A stretch of 34,930 nucleotides of DNA from Rhodospirillales bacterium. GTDB taxonomy: Bacteria; Pseudomonadota; Alphaproteobacteria; Rhodospirillales; JASLLZ01. Both the position numbers and the translations under genes were made by a program. Positions 1-7,273 of this stretch are shown here, piece by piece. The notes under the pieces were generated by a model. The model was not told where the DNA came from. It ran no database searches and worked only from the letters and a program-made list of their open reading frames with translations. Each line of letters starts with the position of its first letter. Positions within the stretch are counted from its first letter, which is position 1. Where the stretch lies: assembly GCA_030754885.1 (NCBI GenBank), contig JASLZL010000079.1:1-34930 (forward strand), written 5' to 3'.

Positions 1-2
1 CC

Positions 3-506
3 GACTGGCGGCTGTTCACTACCTTGGTCCGCTTCGATTCCGTCTATTACGGTCACTTCAAATGCAACAAGCGGCGCCTCGTCGACTATCCCAACCTCTG
101 GGCCTATACGCGCCAGCTCTATCAGGTGCCAGGCGTCGCCGGCCTGTGGCTGATGCCCCACGGCGCGCAGAAGCTGTTCGGCTGGTTTGGCGGCAATCCC
201 GAGGGAGCCGCCGGCTTCTTCGCCAAGATCGGCCTGGAGCCGGCCCTGCCGCTCGTCTATGCCACCGGCATGGTCGAATTCTTTGGCGGGCTTCTGCTCG
301 TCGTCGGACTGCTCACCCGCCCGGTGGCGGTGGCGGTCTTCGTGGTGCTGTTCGTGGCCACCTTCAAAGTCCACCTGGCGAACGGCTTCTTCGTCACGGG
401 CGGCGGCTACGAATACGCCATGATGTGGATGTTTTTGGCCCTCGCCATCGCCTTTCGCGGCGGCGGTCCGCTTTCGCTCGACGCCCGCCTCCGCAAGGAG
501 TTCTAA
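3..506 (+). CDS. Glutathionyl-hydroquinone reductase C-terminus fused in frame to DoxX family membrane protein (5' partial)
   Basis: The reading frame is open from the left edge, so the true start lies outside the window; the first candidate start inside is a TTG at 24. Residues encoded by 3-140 ([24 protein letters not shown]) match the C-terminal helical domain of YqjG/ECM4 glutathionyl-hydroquinone reductases. From 141 the frame continues straight into a DoxX protein: [13 protein letters not shown], the VEFFGGLLL helix, the HLANGFF segment, GGYEY and a final RGGGPLSLD. DoxX proteins are small four-helix inner-membrane proteins linked to redox or thiol stress; the exact role of this one is unknown. 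The reductase lacks its usual tail after VPGVA, and DoxX lacks most of its first helix before the PHGAQ motif. This looks like a deletion joining two genes, or an assembly chimera. Both family assignments are firm; whether the hybrid works is not. Confidence 0.8.
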   Translation, partial: DWRLFTTLVRFDSVYYGHFKCNKRRLVDYPNLWAYTRQLYQVPGVAGLWLMPHGAQKLFGWFGGNPEGAAGFFAKIGLEPALPLVYATGMVEFFGGLLLVVGLLTRPVAVAVFVVLFVATFKVHLANGFFVTGGGYEYAMMWMFLALAIAFRGGGPLSLDARLRKEF

Positions 507-619
507 GCGCCGTCGTCGCCGCCGATGTCGGACTGATGGTCCCGTGTCCGACCCCCTCGGACGGCTATTGCCGGTGCCCGTTGTCACCGATAGGGTCGTC
601 CCATGACGGGCTCGGCTCG

Positions 620-1222
620 ATGATCGAACTCTGGGACTGGCGGCGGCGGGTGGCCCAGCTCTATGCCGAGGCGCGGGCATCCGACGACCCCGAGGCCGCC
701 TGGCAGCAATGGCGGGCCGGCCGCGACAACCTGTTCGGGGATCATCCCCAATCCCCCCTCGCAGCGGCTGCCCGGCCGTCCTTCGCCGGCATCCGGTATT
801 TCGATTACGACTCCGCCTATCGCCTTCACGTCAAGCTGAACCCGGTGGATGGCACACCTGAAGTACTGGACGCCGGCGATGACGGCGCCGTGTCGCTGAT
901 ACCCTTTGCCGTTACCCGGGGCCTGCGCCGGCGACTGGGCGGCGAGTTAACCCTCTATTGGATTGGGAGTTACGGCGGCGGTGCGTTGGTGCCGTTTCGC
1001 GACGCCACCTCGGGCGACACCACTTATGGCGGCGGGCGCTATTTGCTGGATACCGTTAAAGGGGCCGATCTTGGGTGCGCCTCAGACGGCCAAACCGTGT
1101 TCGACTTCAATTACGCCTACAATCCCTCGTGCGCCTATTCCCGACATTGGGTGTGTCCCCTGGCACCATCCGACAACCACCTGCCGGCGGCCATCGAGGC
1201 CGGGGAGCTGACTCCTCCTTGA
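620..1222 (+). CDS. DUF1684 family protein
   Basis: A 200-residue protein whose C-terminal half carries the hallmark DUF1684 stretches: the YGGGRYLLDT segment, then DFNYAYNPSC and CPLAPSDNHLPAAIEAGE. The N-terminus (WDWRRRVAQLYAEAR, then an acidic/Trp-rich helix and HPQSPL) also fits the family. I chose the ATG at 620 because homologues begin close to the WRRRV helix; the frame is open far upstream, but that part is a shadow of the preceding gene. The function of DUF1684 is not established; it is a soluble beta-rich family common in proteobacteria and actinobacteria. No signal peptide is visible. It follows the DoxX fusion by about 110 nt, and its stop codon overlaps a candidate promoter for the next gene. 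Confidence 0.85.
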   Translation: MIELWDWRRRVAQLYAEARASDDPEAAWQQWRAGRDNLFGDHPQSPLAAAARPSFAGIRYFDYDSAYRLHVKLNPVDGTPEVLDAGDDGAVSLIPFAVTRGLRRRLGGELTLYWIGSYGGGALVPFRDATSGDTTYGGGRYLLDTVKGADLGCASDGQTVFDFNYAYNPSCAYSRHWVCPLAPSDNHLPAAIEAGELTPP

Positions 1223-1248
1223 CCAAGGGGCCGGCTCTTGGCTAGATG
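1219..1248 (+). promoter_or_regulatory. Candidate sigma70 promoter for the FMN oxidase gene
   Basis: TTGACC at 1219-1224 and TAGATG at 1243-1248 are 18 nt apart, and a start site near 1255 would leave a leader of about 27 nt with a GGGGGG-type ribosome site before ATG 1282. The -35 box is good and the -10 box mediocre. Found by eye only. Confidence 0.3.
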
Positions 1249-1281
1249 CCCTCTCAATAATTGGGCTAAGGGGGGACATTC

Positions 1282-2364
1282 ATGGCCGACTACGGGACAT
1301 TGCAGGAAATCGCACGCTCGGCGCGGGCCAATCTGCCGCAAAATGCGTGGGACTACCTGACTGGCGGCGGCGAGAGCGAGACCACGCTCAAGCGCAATCG
1401 GCTGGGTCTGGACAGCATCGGGTTGCGGCCACGGGTATGCCGGGACGTCACCCAAATCGATTGCTCGACCGAACTCCTCGGTCAGACCATGCGCCTGCCG
1501 GTGTGCGTAGCCCCCATGGGTTCGCTTCAGCTGCTCGAACCGGTGGGCGCCGGGGGTGTCGTTCGGGCCGCCGACGAATTCGGCATCACCGCCTTCCTCA
1601 GTTCGCTGACCGAGCCCCAGATTGAGGAAATCGCGCCCCGGATCAACCACCCTATGGTCTATCAGATTTACGTGCGCGGCGATGACGCCTGGGTTGCCAC
1701 GTTCGTCAAACGCGCCGTCGATGCTGGCTGCGGCGCTGTGTGTTTCACCGTCGATTTGGCCCTCTATGGGCGTCGCGAGCGTGACTTGATGAAACGCTAC
1801 CGGCCCCCCACCCGCCAGGCCGGGGACATGGACGCTTTTCACTTCCAGACGGCATGGAACTGGGACAACGTGAAACGCTTCAAGGACGCCCATGACATTC
1901 CCTTGATCATCAAGGGCATCCAGACGGCCGAGGACGCCGAGACCGCCGTCGAGCTTGGTGTCGATGTGGTCTATGTCTCCAACCACGGCGGGCGCCAACT
2001 GGATCACGGCTGCGCGACGATCGATATCCTGCCAGAGGTCGCTGACGCCGTTGGCGGCCGAGCCACAATAATGATCGACGGCGGCTTCATGCGCGGCACC
2101 GACGTGGTCAAGGCCATCGCGCTCGGCGCCCATGCGGTGGGCTTGGGCAAGTTGGTCGGCATGGGACTCGCTGCCGGTGGTCAGGACGGCGTGGTGCGCA
2201 CCTTGGAAGTCCTGGAAGAAGAGATCGTCACGTCACTTGGCCTTATGGGCGTCACCAGCCTTGATCAGTTGGATTCCAGCTTCCTGCGACCGGCGCCGCC
2301 GGTTGTCGAGCCCGACCTGATGAGTCCCTTTCCCTTCATTGATTTCACCGATAAGGGATACTGA
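1282..2364 (+). CDS. FMN-dependent alpha-hydroxy-acid oxidase/dehydrogenase (LldD/glycolate oxidase family)
   Basis: A 360-residue TIM-barrel flavoprotein of the family that oxidises 2-hydroxy acids (lactate, glycolate, mandelate) to 2-oxo acids. The active-site set is complete: Tyr25 (WDYLTGGG), Tyr130 in YQIYVRG, Arg164/165 in YGRRERD, Lys211 in IIKGI, and His235 and Arg238 in SNHGGRQLDH. The FMN phosphate region reads IDGGFMRGTDV and then LGKL, where most relatives have a second Arg (GR); Lys290 could substitute. Length is typical. ATG 1282 has a strong purine-rich ribosome site directly upstream. The substrate cannot be read from sequence, and no lactate permease or glycolate partner gene is adjacent. 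Cytoplasmic or peripherally membrane-bound in related enzymes. Confidence 0.88.
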   Translation: MADYGTLQEIARSARANLPQNAWDYLTGGGESETTLKRNRLGLDSIGLRPRVCRDVTQIDCSTELLGQTMRLPVCVAPMGSLQLLEPVGAGGVVRAADEFGITAFLSSLTEPQIEEIAPRINHPMVYQIYVRGDDAWVATFVKRAVDAGCGAVCFTVDLALYGRRERDLMKRYRPPTRQAGDMDAFHFQTAWNWDNVKRFKDAHDIPLIIKGIQTAEDAETAVELGVDVVYVSNHGGRQLDHGCATIDILPEVADAVGGRATIMIDGGFMRGTDVVKAIALGAHAVGLGKLVGMGLAAGGQDGVVRTLEVLEEEIVTSLGLMGVTSLDQLDSSFLRPAPPVVEPDLMSPFPFIDFTDKGY

Positions 2365-2462
2365 ACCACAACAATAATCGCGGTGTGAAGGCGGGAAGTC
2401 TGATGCACGTCAATGCTGCACTGCAAAATAAAGGCTAGACTCTTCGCCATGACGTTCTTGCT

Positions 2463-2484
2463 TCGCGGGGACCGGTCCTCGCGA
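2463..2484. repeat. Near-perfect 22-nt palindrome in the usp leader
   Basis: Arms 2463-2473 and 2474-2484 are complementary at 10 of 11 positions, with one G/T wobble, centred on ACCGGT. It ends 28 nt before the usp start codon. It could be a dyad operator or, in RNA, a hairpin near the ribosome site. Confidence 0.6.
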
Positions 2485-2512
2485 CCGACAAGAAGAAAGG
2501 GGGAGCCAAGCC

Positions 2513-3049
2513 ATGTTCAAATACATCCTGGCGGCGACCGACGGTTCGGACCATGCCAACAAGGCGGTCGATCTGGCAAGCGACCTGGCGGCGAAGTACG
2601 ACGCCACGCTCATGTTGCTCCATATCCTGCCCCACGGCCATCTGACCGGCGATTTACGCCGCTTCGCCGAATCCGAGCACTTGTCCAGCCGTCCCAATCC
2701 CCTACCCATGTCCGAAGAACCCACCGAAGAGCATATCTCGCTGGCGGTGGCGCGTCTCGAACCGACGGAGGAGGAAGAGGATTCCGTCCACTACGTTTTC
2801 GAGATTCTGGGCGAGCGTATCCTCCAGCAAGCGCAGAGGATCGCCAAAGGGAAAGGCATCAAGGACCTGCGGACCAAGATAACGGACGGCGAGCCAGTCG
2901 ACAAAATCCTCGCGTGCGCCGAAAAGGAAAAGGCCGATCTGATCGTACTCGGCAGCCGTGGACTAGGTGATTTGAAGGGACTCCTCATGGGCAGCGTATC
3001 CCATAAGGTTTGTCATCTATCGACCTGTTCTTGCGTGACCGTGAAGTAA
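2513..3049 (+). CDS. Universal stress protein (UspA family)
   Basis: A 178-residue single-domain Usp protein. It opens with the beta1 motif YILAATDGSDHANKA, and near residues 152-172 has the ATP-binding signature G-2x-G-9x-G-S/T (GSRGLGDLKGLLMGS), so it is probably of the ATP-binding type. It is longer than the usual 140-150 residues because of an insertion between about residues 48 and 95 that is rich in Pro and Glu (an EEEED run). The role is inferred from the family: a cytoplasmic stress-response nucleotide-binding protein, often dimeric. ATG 2513 follows a strong AAGGGGGAG ribosome site. A 22-nt palindrome lies in its leader. Confidence 0.92.
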   Translation: MFKYILAATDGSDHANKAVDLASDLAAKYDATLMLLHILPHGHLTGDLRRFAESEHLSSRPNPLPMSEEPTEEHISLAVARLEPTEEEEDSVHYVFEILGERILQQAQRIAKGKGIKDLRTKITDGEPVDKILACAEKEKADLIVLGSRGLGDLKGLLMGSVSHKVCHLSTCSCVTVK

Positions 3050-3138
3050 AGGCACCGGCCCGGCGTCTTCGCCTTGCCTTGTCCCGCCACCGCCGTCTAT
3101 GGTGGCCGCCAATTCGGATACGGAAAAGGATGTAGGGA

Positions 3139-3381
3139 ATGGCGGAAATCGGCGGCGAATCAGCGGATCGCCTGCGCTCCTTCGTTGACAGAATAGAGCG
3201 CCTGGAAGATGAGAAGGCGGCCCTGACGGCCGACATTCGCGAAGTCTATTCAGAGGCCAAGGGCGTCGGCTTCGACATCCGCGCCCTGCGCCAGATTGTG
3301 AAGCTGAGGAAAATGGACCAGGCCGAACGCCGCGAACAGGAAGAACTCCTGGATCTCTACAAGCGCGTGCTCGGCCTGTAA
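3139..3381 (+). CDS. gapR: GapR-like DUF2312 nucleoid-associated protein
   Basis: An 80-residue protein that matches the alphaproteobacterial DUF2312/GapR family end to end: an N-terminal coiled helix (RLRSFVDRIERLEDEKAAL), the central IREVYSEAKGVGFDIRALR motif, a basic VKLRKMD helix and a short C-terminal helix. GapR of Caulobacter is a DNA-binding protein that encircles overtwisted DNA ahead of replication and transcription forks and stimulates topoisomerases. The Arg and Lys positions expected to touch DNA are present, so the same role is likely but inferred. ATG 3139 follows a GTAGGGA ribosome site. The gene converges on cysC with a 15-nt gap and has no operon partner. Confidence 0.9.
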   Translation: MAEIGGESADRLRSFVDRIERLEDEKAALTADIREVYSEAKGVGFDIRALRQIVKLRKMDQAERREQEELLDLYKRVLGL

Positions 3382-3396
3382 TACCAACGGTCCCTT

Positions 3397-4002
3397 TTAC
3401 CCGTCGATGGCGAAGTTGCTCTCCACGTAACCAAGGAGCTTTGCCAGGCTTTGCGGCACGTCGAGGGCCGCCGTATCGATCACCAGTTCGGGATTCTCCG
3501 GCACTTCGTACGGCGCAGATATGCCGGTGAATTCCGGGATTTCTCCGCGTCTGGCCTTAACGTAAAGACCCTTGGGATCGCGTTCCTCGCAGGTTTCCAC
3601 ATCGGCTTCGATATAGACTTCGTGGAAGGCGTCGGTAGCCGCGTTCCGCGCCATATCACGGTCGGCGCGGTAGGGTGAAATGAAAGCGGTGAGCACGAGA
3701 AATCCGGCGTCAGCGAACAACCCCGCCACCTCGCCGATGCGGCGGATATTTTCGGTCCGGTCGGCGGGCGAAAAAGCAAGGTCGGAACTGAGGCCGTGGC
3801 GCACGTTGTCGCCGTCCAGGACATAAGCCTGCCAGCCCTTGACGAACAACGCCTGCTCAAGTTCCAGGGCCAGGGTCGTCTTGCCGGCGCCCGACAAACC
3901 GGTGAACCACAAAACGCCGCCCCGATGGCCGTTGGCGCGCCATCGCGCATCCTTCTCAACCCGGTGCTCGATGGTTGAAATATTGGTTGATTTGATAGAC
4001 AT
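3397..4002 (-). CDS. cysC: Adenylylsulfate (APS) kinase
   Basis: A 201-residue P-loop kinase that phosphorylates adenosine 5'-phosphosulfate to PAPS, for sulfate assimilation or sulfation. It has a Walker A motif GLSGAGKTT (residues 35-43), the DGDNVRHGLSSDLAFSP substrate loop, the RTENIRRIGEVA helix, FISPYRADRD and the lid segment with CEERDPKGLY and FTGISAPYE, all typical of CysC. It stands alone: no sulfurylase (CysD/CysN) gene lies within the window, whereas many alphaproteobacteria carry a CysN-CysC fusion. ATG 4002 is preceded by a GGAG 11 nt upstream and by a good minus-strand promoter. It is divergent from the RraA-like gene. Confidence 0.93.
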   Translation of the reverse strand: MSIKSTNISTIEHRVEKDARWRANGHRGGVLWFTGLSGAGKTTLALELEQALFVKGWQAYVLDGDNVRHGLSSDLAFSPADRTENIRRIGEVAGLFADAGFLVLTAFISPYRADRDMARNAATDAFHEVYIEADVETCEERDPKGLYVKARRGEIPEFTGISAPYEVPENPELVIDTAALDVPQSLAKLLGYVESNFAIDG

Positions 4003-4040
4003 GGACGATCCGGCTCCAATCTCCTTGGCGAAGGTGGCGC

Positions 4041-4069
4041 CTTATACGTCCTTTGCCCTTGCGCATCAA
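4041..4069 (-). promoter_or_regulatory. Candidate sigma70 promoter for cysC
   Basis: On the minus strand, TTGATG (4069-4064) and TATAAG (4046-4041) are separated by exactly 17 nt. The predicted start is near 4034, giving a leader of about 30 nt. Confidence 0.45.
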
Positions 4070-4087
4070 GGATAGATGCCGGTTAAT
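4059..4087 (+). promoter_or_regulatory. Candidate promoter for the RraA-like gene
   Basis: TTGCGC at 4059-4064 and GTTAAT at 4082-4087 are 17 nt apart, with a start expected near 4094. The boxes are weak matches. It overlaps the opposite cysC promoter and lies against an inverted repeat. Confidence 0.25.
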
Positions 4088-4107
4088 GAACGCCGCCGGC
4101 CGGCATC
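4075..4107. repeat. Perfect 8-bp inverted repeat, possible operator
   Basis: The arms GATGCCGG (4075-4082) and CCGGCATC (4100-4107) are exact reverse complements separated by 17 nt. The dyad is centred on the predicted start site of the RraA-like gene, a usual operator position. Confidence 0.5.
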
Positions 4108-4140
4108 GGAATACCGACCACACTAAGGAGAAGAACACCC

Positions 4141-4884
4141 ATGGAACTCTATGATCCCGTACCCTTGAGCAGAAAAACACGGAGCCTGTTGAACAAGGTC
4201 AATACCGCGGCCATCACCAGCCAGCTCAGGGCCCGCGGCCTGCTTCGGATTTATCTCAAAGGATTGATCCCGGTTTCGCCCAAGGCGCGGCGCTTCATCG
4301 GCCCCGCCTTTACAGTGCGTTTCATCCCCATGCGCGAGGACATCACCATCGTCGAGCGGGTCTCGAGCCCTCAAAGCCCGCAACGCCGGGCTATCGAAGA
4401 AGCCCCCGCCGGCTCGGTGATCTGCATGGACTGCCGGGGCGACACCAGCGCCGGGATGGCCGGCGATATCTTGGTGGCGCGGCTCAAGGTGCGCAAGGTG
4501 GAGGCCTTGGTCATGGACGGCGGCATGCGCGACGTGGAGGAATGCGCCAAGTTCAAATTCCCCATTTTCTGCGGCGCCCCGGCGGCACCGGCGTCGTTCG
4601 TCTCGCACCATGCCGCCGACTTGCAGGTCCCCATTTCGTGCGCCGGCGCCGCCGTGTTGCCGGGCGACATCTTGATGGGCGACGAAGACGGCGTCGTGGT
4701 TATTCCGTCCAACGTGGTCGACGAGGTGGCGGCGGGCGCCGTCGAACAGGAACACCTTGAGACCTGGACCCAGAAAGAGGTCCTCAAGGGGCGTTCCACC
4801 TTCGGACTCTATCCGCCCAACGAGGAAACGCTGAAGCGGTACGAAGCCTCGAAAAAGAAAAGGAAGAAGCGCTCCAAGGGCTGA
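4141..4884 (+). CDS. RraA/HMG-aldolase fold family protein
   Basis: A 247-residue member of the RraA-like superfamily, which includes the RNase E inhibitor RraA and class II 4-hydroxy-4-methyl-2-oxoglutarate/oxaloacetate aldolases. The core GDTSAGMAGDIL...VRKVEALVMDGGMRDVEE contains the G-x20-R-D motif of metal-dependent aldolases, with Arg and Asp in GMRD and acidic residues after. GDEDGVVVIP near residue 180 is also diagnostic. The family match does not distinguish aldolase from RNase regulator; the intact motif favours an aldolase-like enzyme. The last ten residues are almost all Lys and Arg. ATG 4141 follows TAAGGAG. The stop overlaps a promoter for a following transcript. Confidence 0.82.
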   Translation: MELYDPVPLSRKTRSLLNKVNTAAITSQLRARGLLRIYLKGLIPVSPKARRFIGPAFTVRFIPMREDITIVERVSSPQSPQRRAIEEAPAGSVICMDCRGDTSAGMAGDILVARLKVRKVEALVMDGGMRDVEECAKFKFPIFCGAPAAPASFVSHHAADLQVPISCAGAAVLPGDILMGDEDGVVVIPSNVVDEVAAGAVEQEHLETWTQKEVLKGRSTFGLYPPNEETLKRYEASKKKRKKRSKG

Positions 4885-4909
4885 CAGCCCGAGCCTCCCG
4901 TGGTATCAT
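4881..4909 (+). promoter_or_regulatory. Strong sigma70-like promoter with long leader
   Basis: CTGACA (4881-4886) and TATCAT (4904-4909) each match consensus at five of six positions, with an ideal 17-nt spacer and a TGG just before the -10 box. The start would be near 4916, about 258 nt before the next start codon. Confidence 0.5.
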
Positions 4910-4915
4910 TATTGC

Positions 4916-5173
4916 CATGGTCCTAGGCAAGGGCCGCCGGGGCAACACAACGAACACAGAGGCGCGATCGACGCCGCGCGATGCGGTGCCGCTATCAAAG
5001 TGGCGGTCTGCGTATGGTCGCGCGACAAGGATGGATTGCGGGCGCCGAGACAAGCGGAAATCAGGCTCTTGGCCCCGCAAGGCGGCGAGATTGCCGATGA
5101 CGGACCAAGGAAAAGCGGATCGGAATCCGGTCCGGCCGGGCCGGGACCTCCGCGCGACAATAGGAGGATCGCC
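4916..5173 (+). other. Long 5' leader of the ybaK-like gene, possibly structured RNA
   Basis: There is no convincing gene in this stretch. A 7-bp perfect stem pairs 4975-4981 with 5018-5024, and inside it 4988-4993 pairs with 4999-5004 around a five-base loop. A short GGCG/CGCC hairpin lies just upstream. An 86-codon frame from ATG 4917 has Arg/Lys-rich low-complexity content and no family resemblance, so I do not call it. The region may be a regulatory leader or a small RNA. Confidence 0.35.
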
Positions 5174-5644
5174 ATGACGATCGCCCCATCCGTCAAAAAT
5201 TACCTTGGTGAACAAGAGATCGACTACCAAGTCGTAACCCACTCGCACACCGTTGCCAGCATGGAATCAGCCGAGGCGGCCCACGTGTCAGGCGAGGGTC
5301 TGGCCAAAGCCGTCGTGCTCAAGGACGACGAAGGATACCTGCTGGCCGTTATGCCGGCCACCTACAAGCTGACGCTGGGAGAACTCCACGACGTTCTCGG
5401 CCGACGCTTCAAGATGGCCAGCGAGGAGGAGTTGGGTGGCCTGTTCGGGGACTGCGAGGTCGGCGCCGTTCCCCCGTTAGGGAAGGCTTACGGCATCGAG
5501 GCAGTCTGGGACGACAGCTTAACCCAGATGAAGGAAGTCTACTTCGAAGGCGGTGACCACTCCAGCCTGGTCCGGGTCAGCGGAGAGGGCTTCCGCAAGC
5601 TGATGGCCGGTGCTGAGCACGGCGCCTTCAGCCATCACGTCTGA
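5174..5644 (+). CDS. YbaK/EbsC-type aminoacyl-tRNA deacylase
   Basis: A 156-residue YbaK/ProRS-editing-domain protein. Family members hydrolyse mischarged aminoacyl-tRNA (for example Cys-tRNAPro or Ala-tRNAPro) in trans. The sequence begins with IDYQVVTHSHTVASMESAEAA, continues with the AKAVVLKDDEGYLLAVMPA strand pair that holds the catalytic-type Lys, and has the GAVPPLGKAYGI loop, which is the Gly-rich substrate loop of the family. I chose ATG 5174 because an AGGAGG ribosome site sits at 5162-5167 with a 6-nt spacer; the frame is open further upstream but without family similarity. The tRNA specificity cannot be read. It converges with the lipoprotein gene. Confidence 0.85.
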   Translation: MTIAPSVKNYLGEQEIDYQVVTHSHTVASMESAEAAHVSGEGLAKAVVLKDDEGYLLAVMPATYKLTLGELHDVLGRRFKMASEEELGGLFGDCEVGAVPPLGKAYGIEAVWDDSLTQMKEVYFEGGDHSSLVRVSGEGFRKLMAGAEHGAFSHHV

Positions 5645-5653
5645 GAGCCAGCC

Positions 5654-6250
5654 TCAGAGGCGCTGGAGGTCGGCGGTGAACTTGGCGTAAATCGCGCCGA
5701 GCGCCTTGTTGATGGCGGCGACGGCGTCGGCCACGCTATCGGCGGCGACGGCCTCTTCGACGCGGTAGGTTTGCAGGAAGGCAAGAGAGTCGCTTGCTGT
5801 CTGGCGCACCGCGAGTTCCAGTTCCACCACCGCCTGGGGCGTGGCGCCGACGACCCTTTCGAGGCGCTTGATCTTGCCCGACAGCACGAAATCGGGATCG
5901 ACGCGCATCTCGGGCGTGACCACGGACCGCGCCACCTTGGCGGCGCGCAACTGGGCGACCAACTGGTCGCGCAGCAAGATGGTCGGTGCTTCGACCCAGA
6001 AGTGATAATGATATTCGCTGAGCGCGTGGGGCTGGCCCGATTGGCTGTAGACGATCGGCCGGCCCGCCGTCAGCCCGTCGGCAACGAAGCGCCCAACCTC
6101 CAATACCCCTGCCAGGGGCGGACGAGCTAGCGGCGCCGGCGACGTCGTCACTTGCAAGCGATAGAAGTGATCCTCGGGTAAGGGCGGCTGGGCGCAAGCA
6201 CTCGCCATCGCCGCCACCGCCAATACCAATCCCACAATTTTCCGATTCAC
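5654..6250 (-). CDS. ABC-type transport auxiliary lipoprotein (PqiC/DUF330 family)
   Basis: A 198-residue lipoprotein: a short basic start, a hydrophobic segment and a lipobox ending in Cys19 (MASAC). After the Cys, the PEDHFYRLQV motif, the LEVGRFVADGL strand, the RPIVYSQ segment and the YHFWVEAPTILLRDQLVAQLR helix are characteristic of the PqiC/ABC-transport auxiliary family. Such lipoproteins sit on the outer-membrane side and complete MCE lipid-transport systems. It lies 24 nt after mlaD and is the last gene of the operon, so the likely job is to receive or bridge lipid from the MlaD-like ring. No MlaC periplasmic carrier is present in the window, which fits a PqiC-style or bridge-type system rather than the E. 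coli Mla layout. Confidence 0.85.
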   Translation of the reverse strand: MNRKIVGLVLAVAAMASACAQPPLPEDHFYRLQVTTSPAPLARPPLAGVLEVGRFVADGLTAGRPIVYSQSGQPHALSEYHYHFWVEAPTILLRDQLVAQLRAAKVARSVVTPEMRVDPDFVLSGKIKRLERVVGATPQAVVELELAVRQTASDSLAFLQTYRVEEAVAADSVADAVAAINKALGAIYAKFTADLQRL

Positions 6251-6274
6251 CGATCTCTCCCCCTGTCCGCCGGC

Positions 6275-7273
6275 TCAGCGATCCGCCGCCGCGTCCTCGG
6301 GCGGCGTGCCCCCCAACAACAACCCCGGATTCTGCCGGATCTGGCGGCTGAATTCATACATGTTTCGGGCCGCCCCTTCCAGGTTTTGGTTCATCGTATC
6401 GATGTGGCGCGCAATGGAATCGACAACATAGCGAAGGTCGACAACCGATTTCTCCACGTCTAGACGGTTGTCGCCGATAACCGTGCCGACCGATTCCAAG
6501 ACCTTATCCAGAACTTGGCGCGTCTCTTTCAGGTCGGTGGTCAATTGGGCGAAACCATCGGCGGCGGTATCCATGTTATCGAGGATCGCCTCCAGCTTTT
6601 CCCTGTTCTCCGGATTAAGAAAAGCCTGAAGCTGATCGGTACTCTCGTTCATCTTGGCGACCAGCTCCTCGATGTTGTCGGCGATCTTAGGCGCGCGCTG
6701 AGCCAAATCCAGGGTTAGCGCCATCAGCTCGCGGGCCAGATCCTGGGCGTCCTTCTCCAAGAGCGTGCCGAATGCGTCCACCGTCTTGTTGATGTTATCC
6801 AAAAGCGGTCGGATGCTGTTGTCCGCCAACTCGCCGACGTCGTTGGCGACCGATGTCATGACGGCGAACAAATTGGCCGCTGCTTGACCGTTGACGCGCT
6901 CTCCCGGCGCCAGCGCGGTCGGGCTCTTCCCGGCCTCGATATTGACGGTGATGGCCGACAACAATCCTGGTGCCGCGACCTGGGCGATACTGTCGTCGGG
7001 GATGCTCCAGCCTTGTTTGACGCTCATGTCGACGCGAAACCGCATGCGCCCGTCTTCTTCAATCGGCACCACCTCTTCGACCTGACCGACGGGGTATCCT
7101 TCGTAGAGCACCTGGGTGCCGAATTTGATGCCGGTGACGTTGTCGTAGACCGTGTAATAGGTGTCGGCGGCCCCCGTCCGTCCGGTCAGCAGGGCGACCG
7201 CGGTGATCAGCCCAACCATCATCGTCAGCATGAACGCGCCAACGATGACGTAATTGATCTTGTTGCTCTTCAT
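6275..7273 (-). CDS. mlaD: MlaD family MCE-domain lipid-binding protein
   Basis: A 332-residue protein with one N-terminal membrane helix (about residues 8-30), one MCE domain (about 38-125: YYTVYDNVTGIKFGTQVLYEGYPVGQVEEV, a classic MCE start, written here in part only as GIKFGTQVLYEGYPVGQV) and a long C-terminal helical region (about 135-310) of amphipathic heptad-like repeats. MCE proteins form hexameric rings that pass phospholipids between inner and outer membranes. The C-terminal extension is much longer than in E. coli MlaD (about 180 residues) and resembles Mce/TGD2-type proteins whose helices can make a tunnel or reach across the periplasm. It overlaps mlaF by 4 nt (7270-7273), so the two are translationally coupled. 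Confidence 0.9.
   Translation of the reverse strand: MKSNKINYVIVGAFMLTMMVGLITAVALLTGRTGAADTYYTVYDNVTGIKFGTQVLYEGYPVGQVEEVVPIEEDGRMRFRVDMSVKQGWSIPDDSIAQVAAPGLLSAITVNIEAGKSPTALAPGERVNGQAAANLFAVMTSVANDVGELADNSIRPLLDNINKTVDAFGTLLEKDAQDLARELMALTLDLAQRAPKIADNIEELVAKMNESTDQLQAFLNPENREKLEAILDNMDTAADGFAQLTTDLKETRQVLDKVLESVGTVIGDNRLDVEKSVVDLRYVVDSIARHIDTMNQNLEGAARNMYEFSRQIRQNPGLLLGGTPPEDAAADR

Noticed and set aside
62-619. Upstream extension of the DUF1684 frame
   Set aside because: This part is an Arg-rich shadow of the DoxX fusion gene; family similarity starts only after ATG 620.
4917-5177. An 86-codon frame upstream of the YbaK-like gene
   Set aside because: The composition is basic and low-complexity, there is no ribosome site, it overlaps the next start, and no family is recognised.
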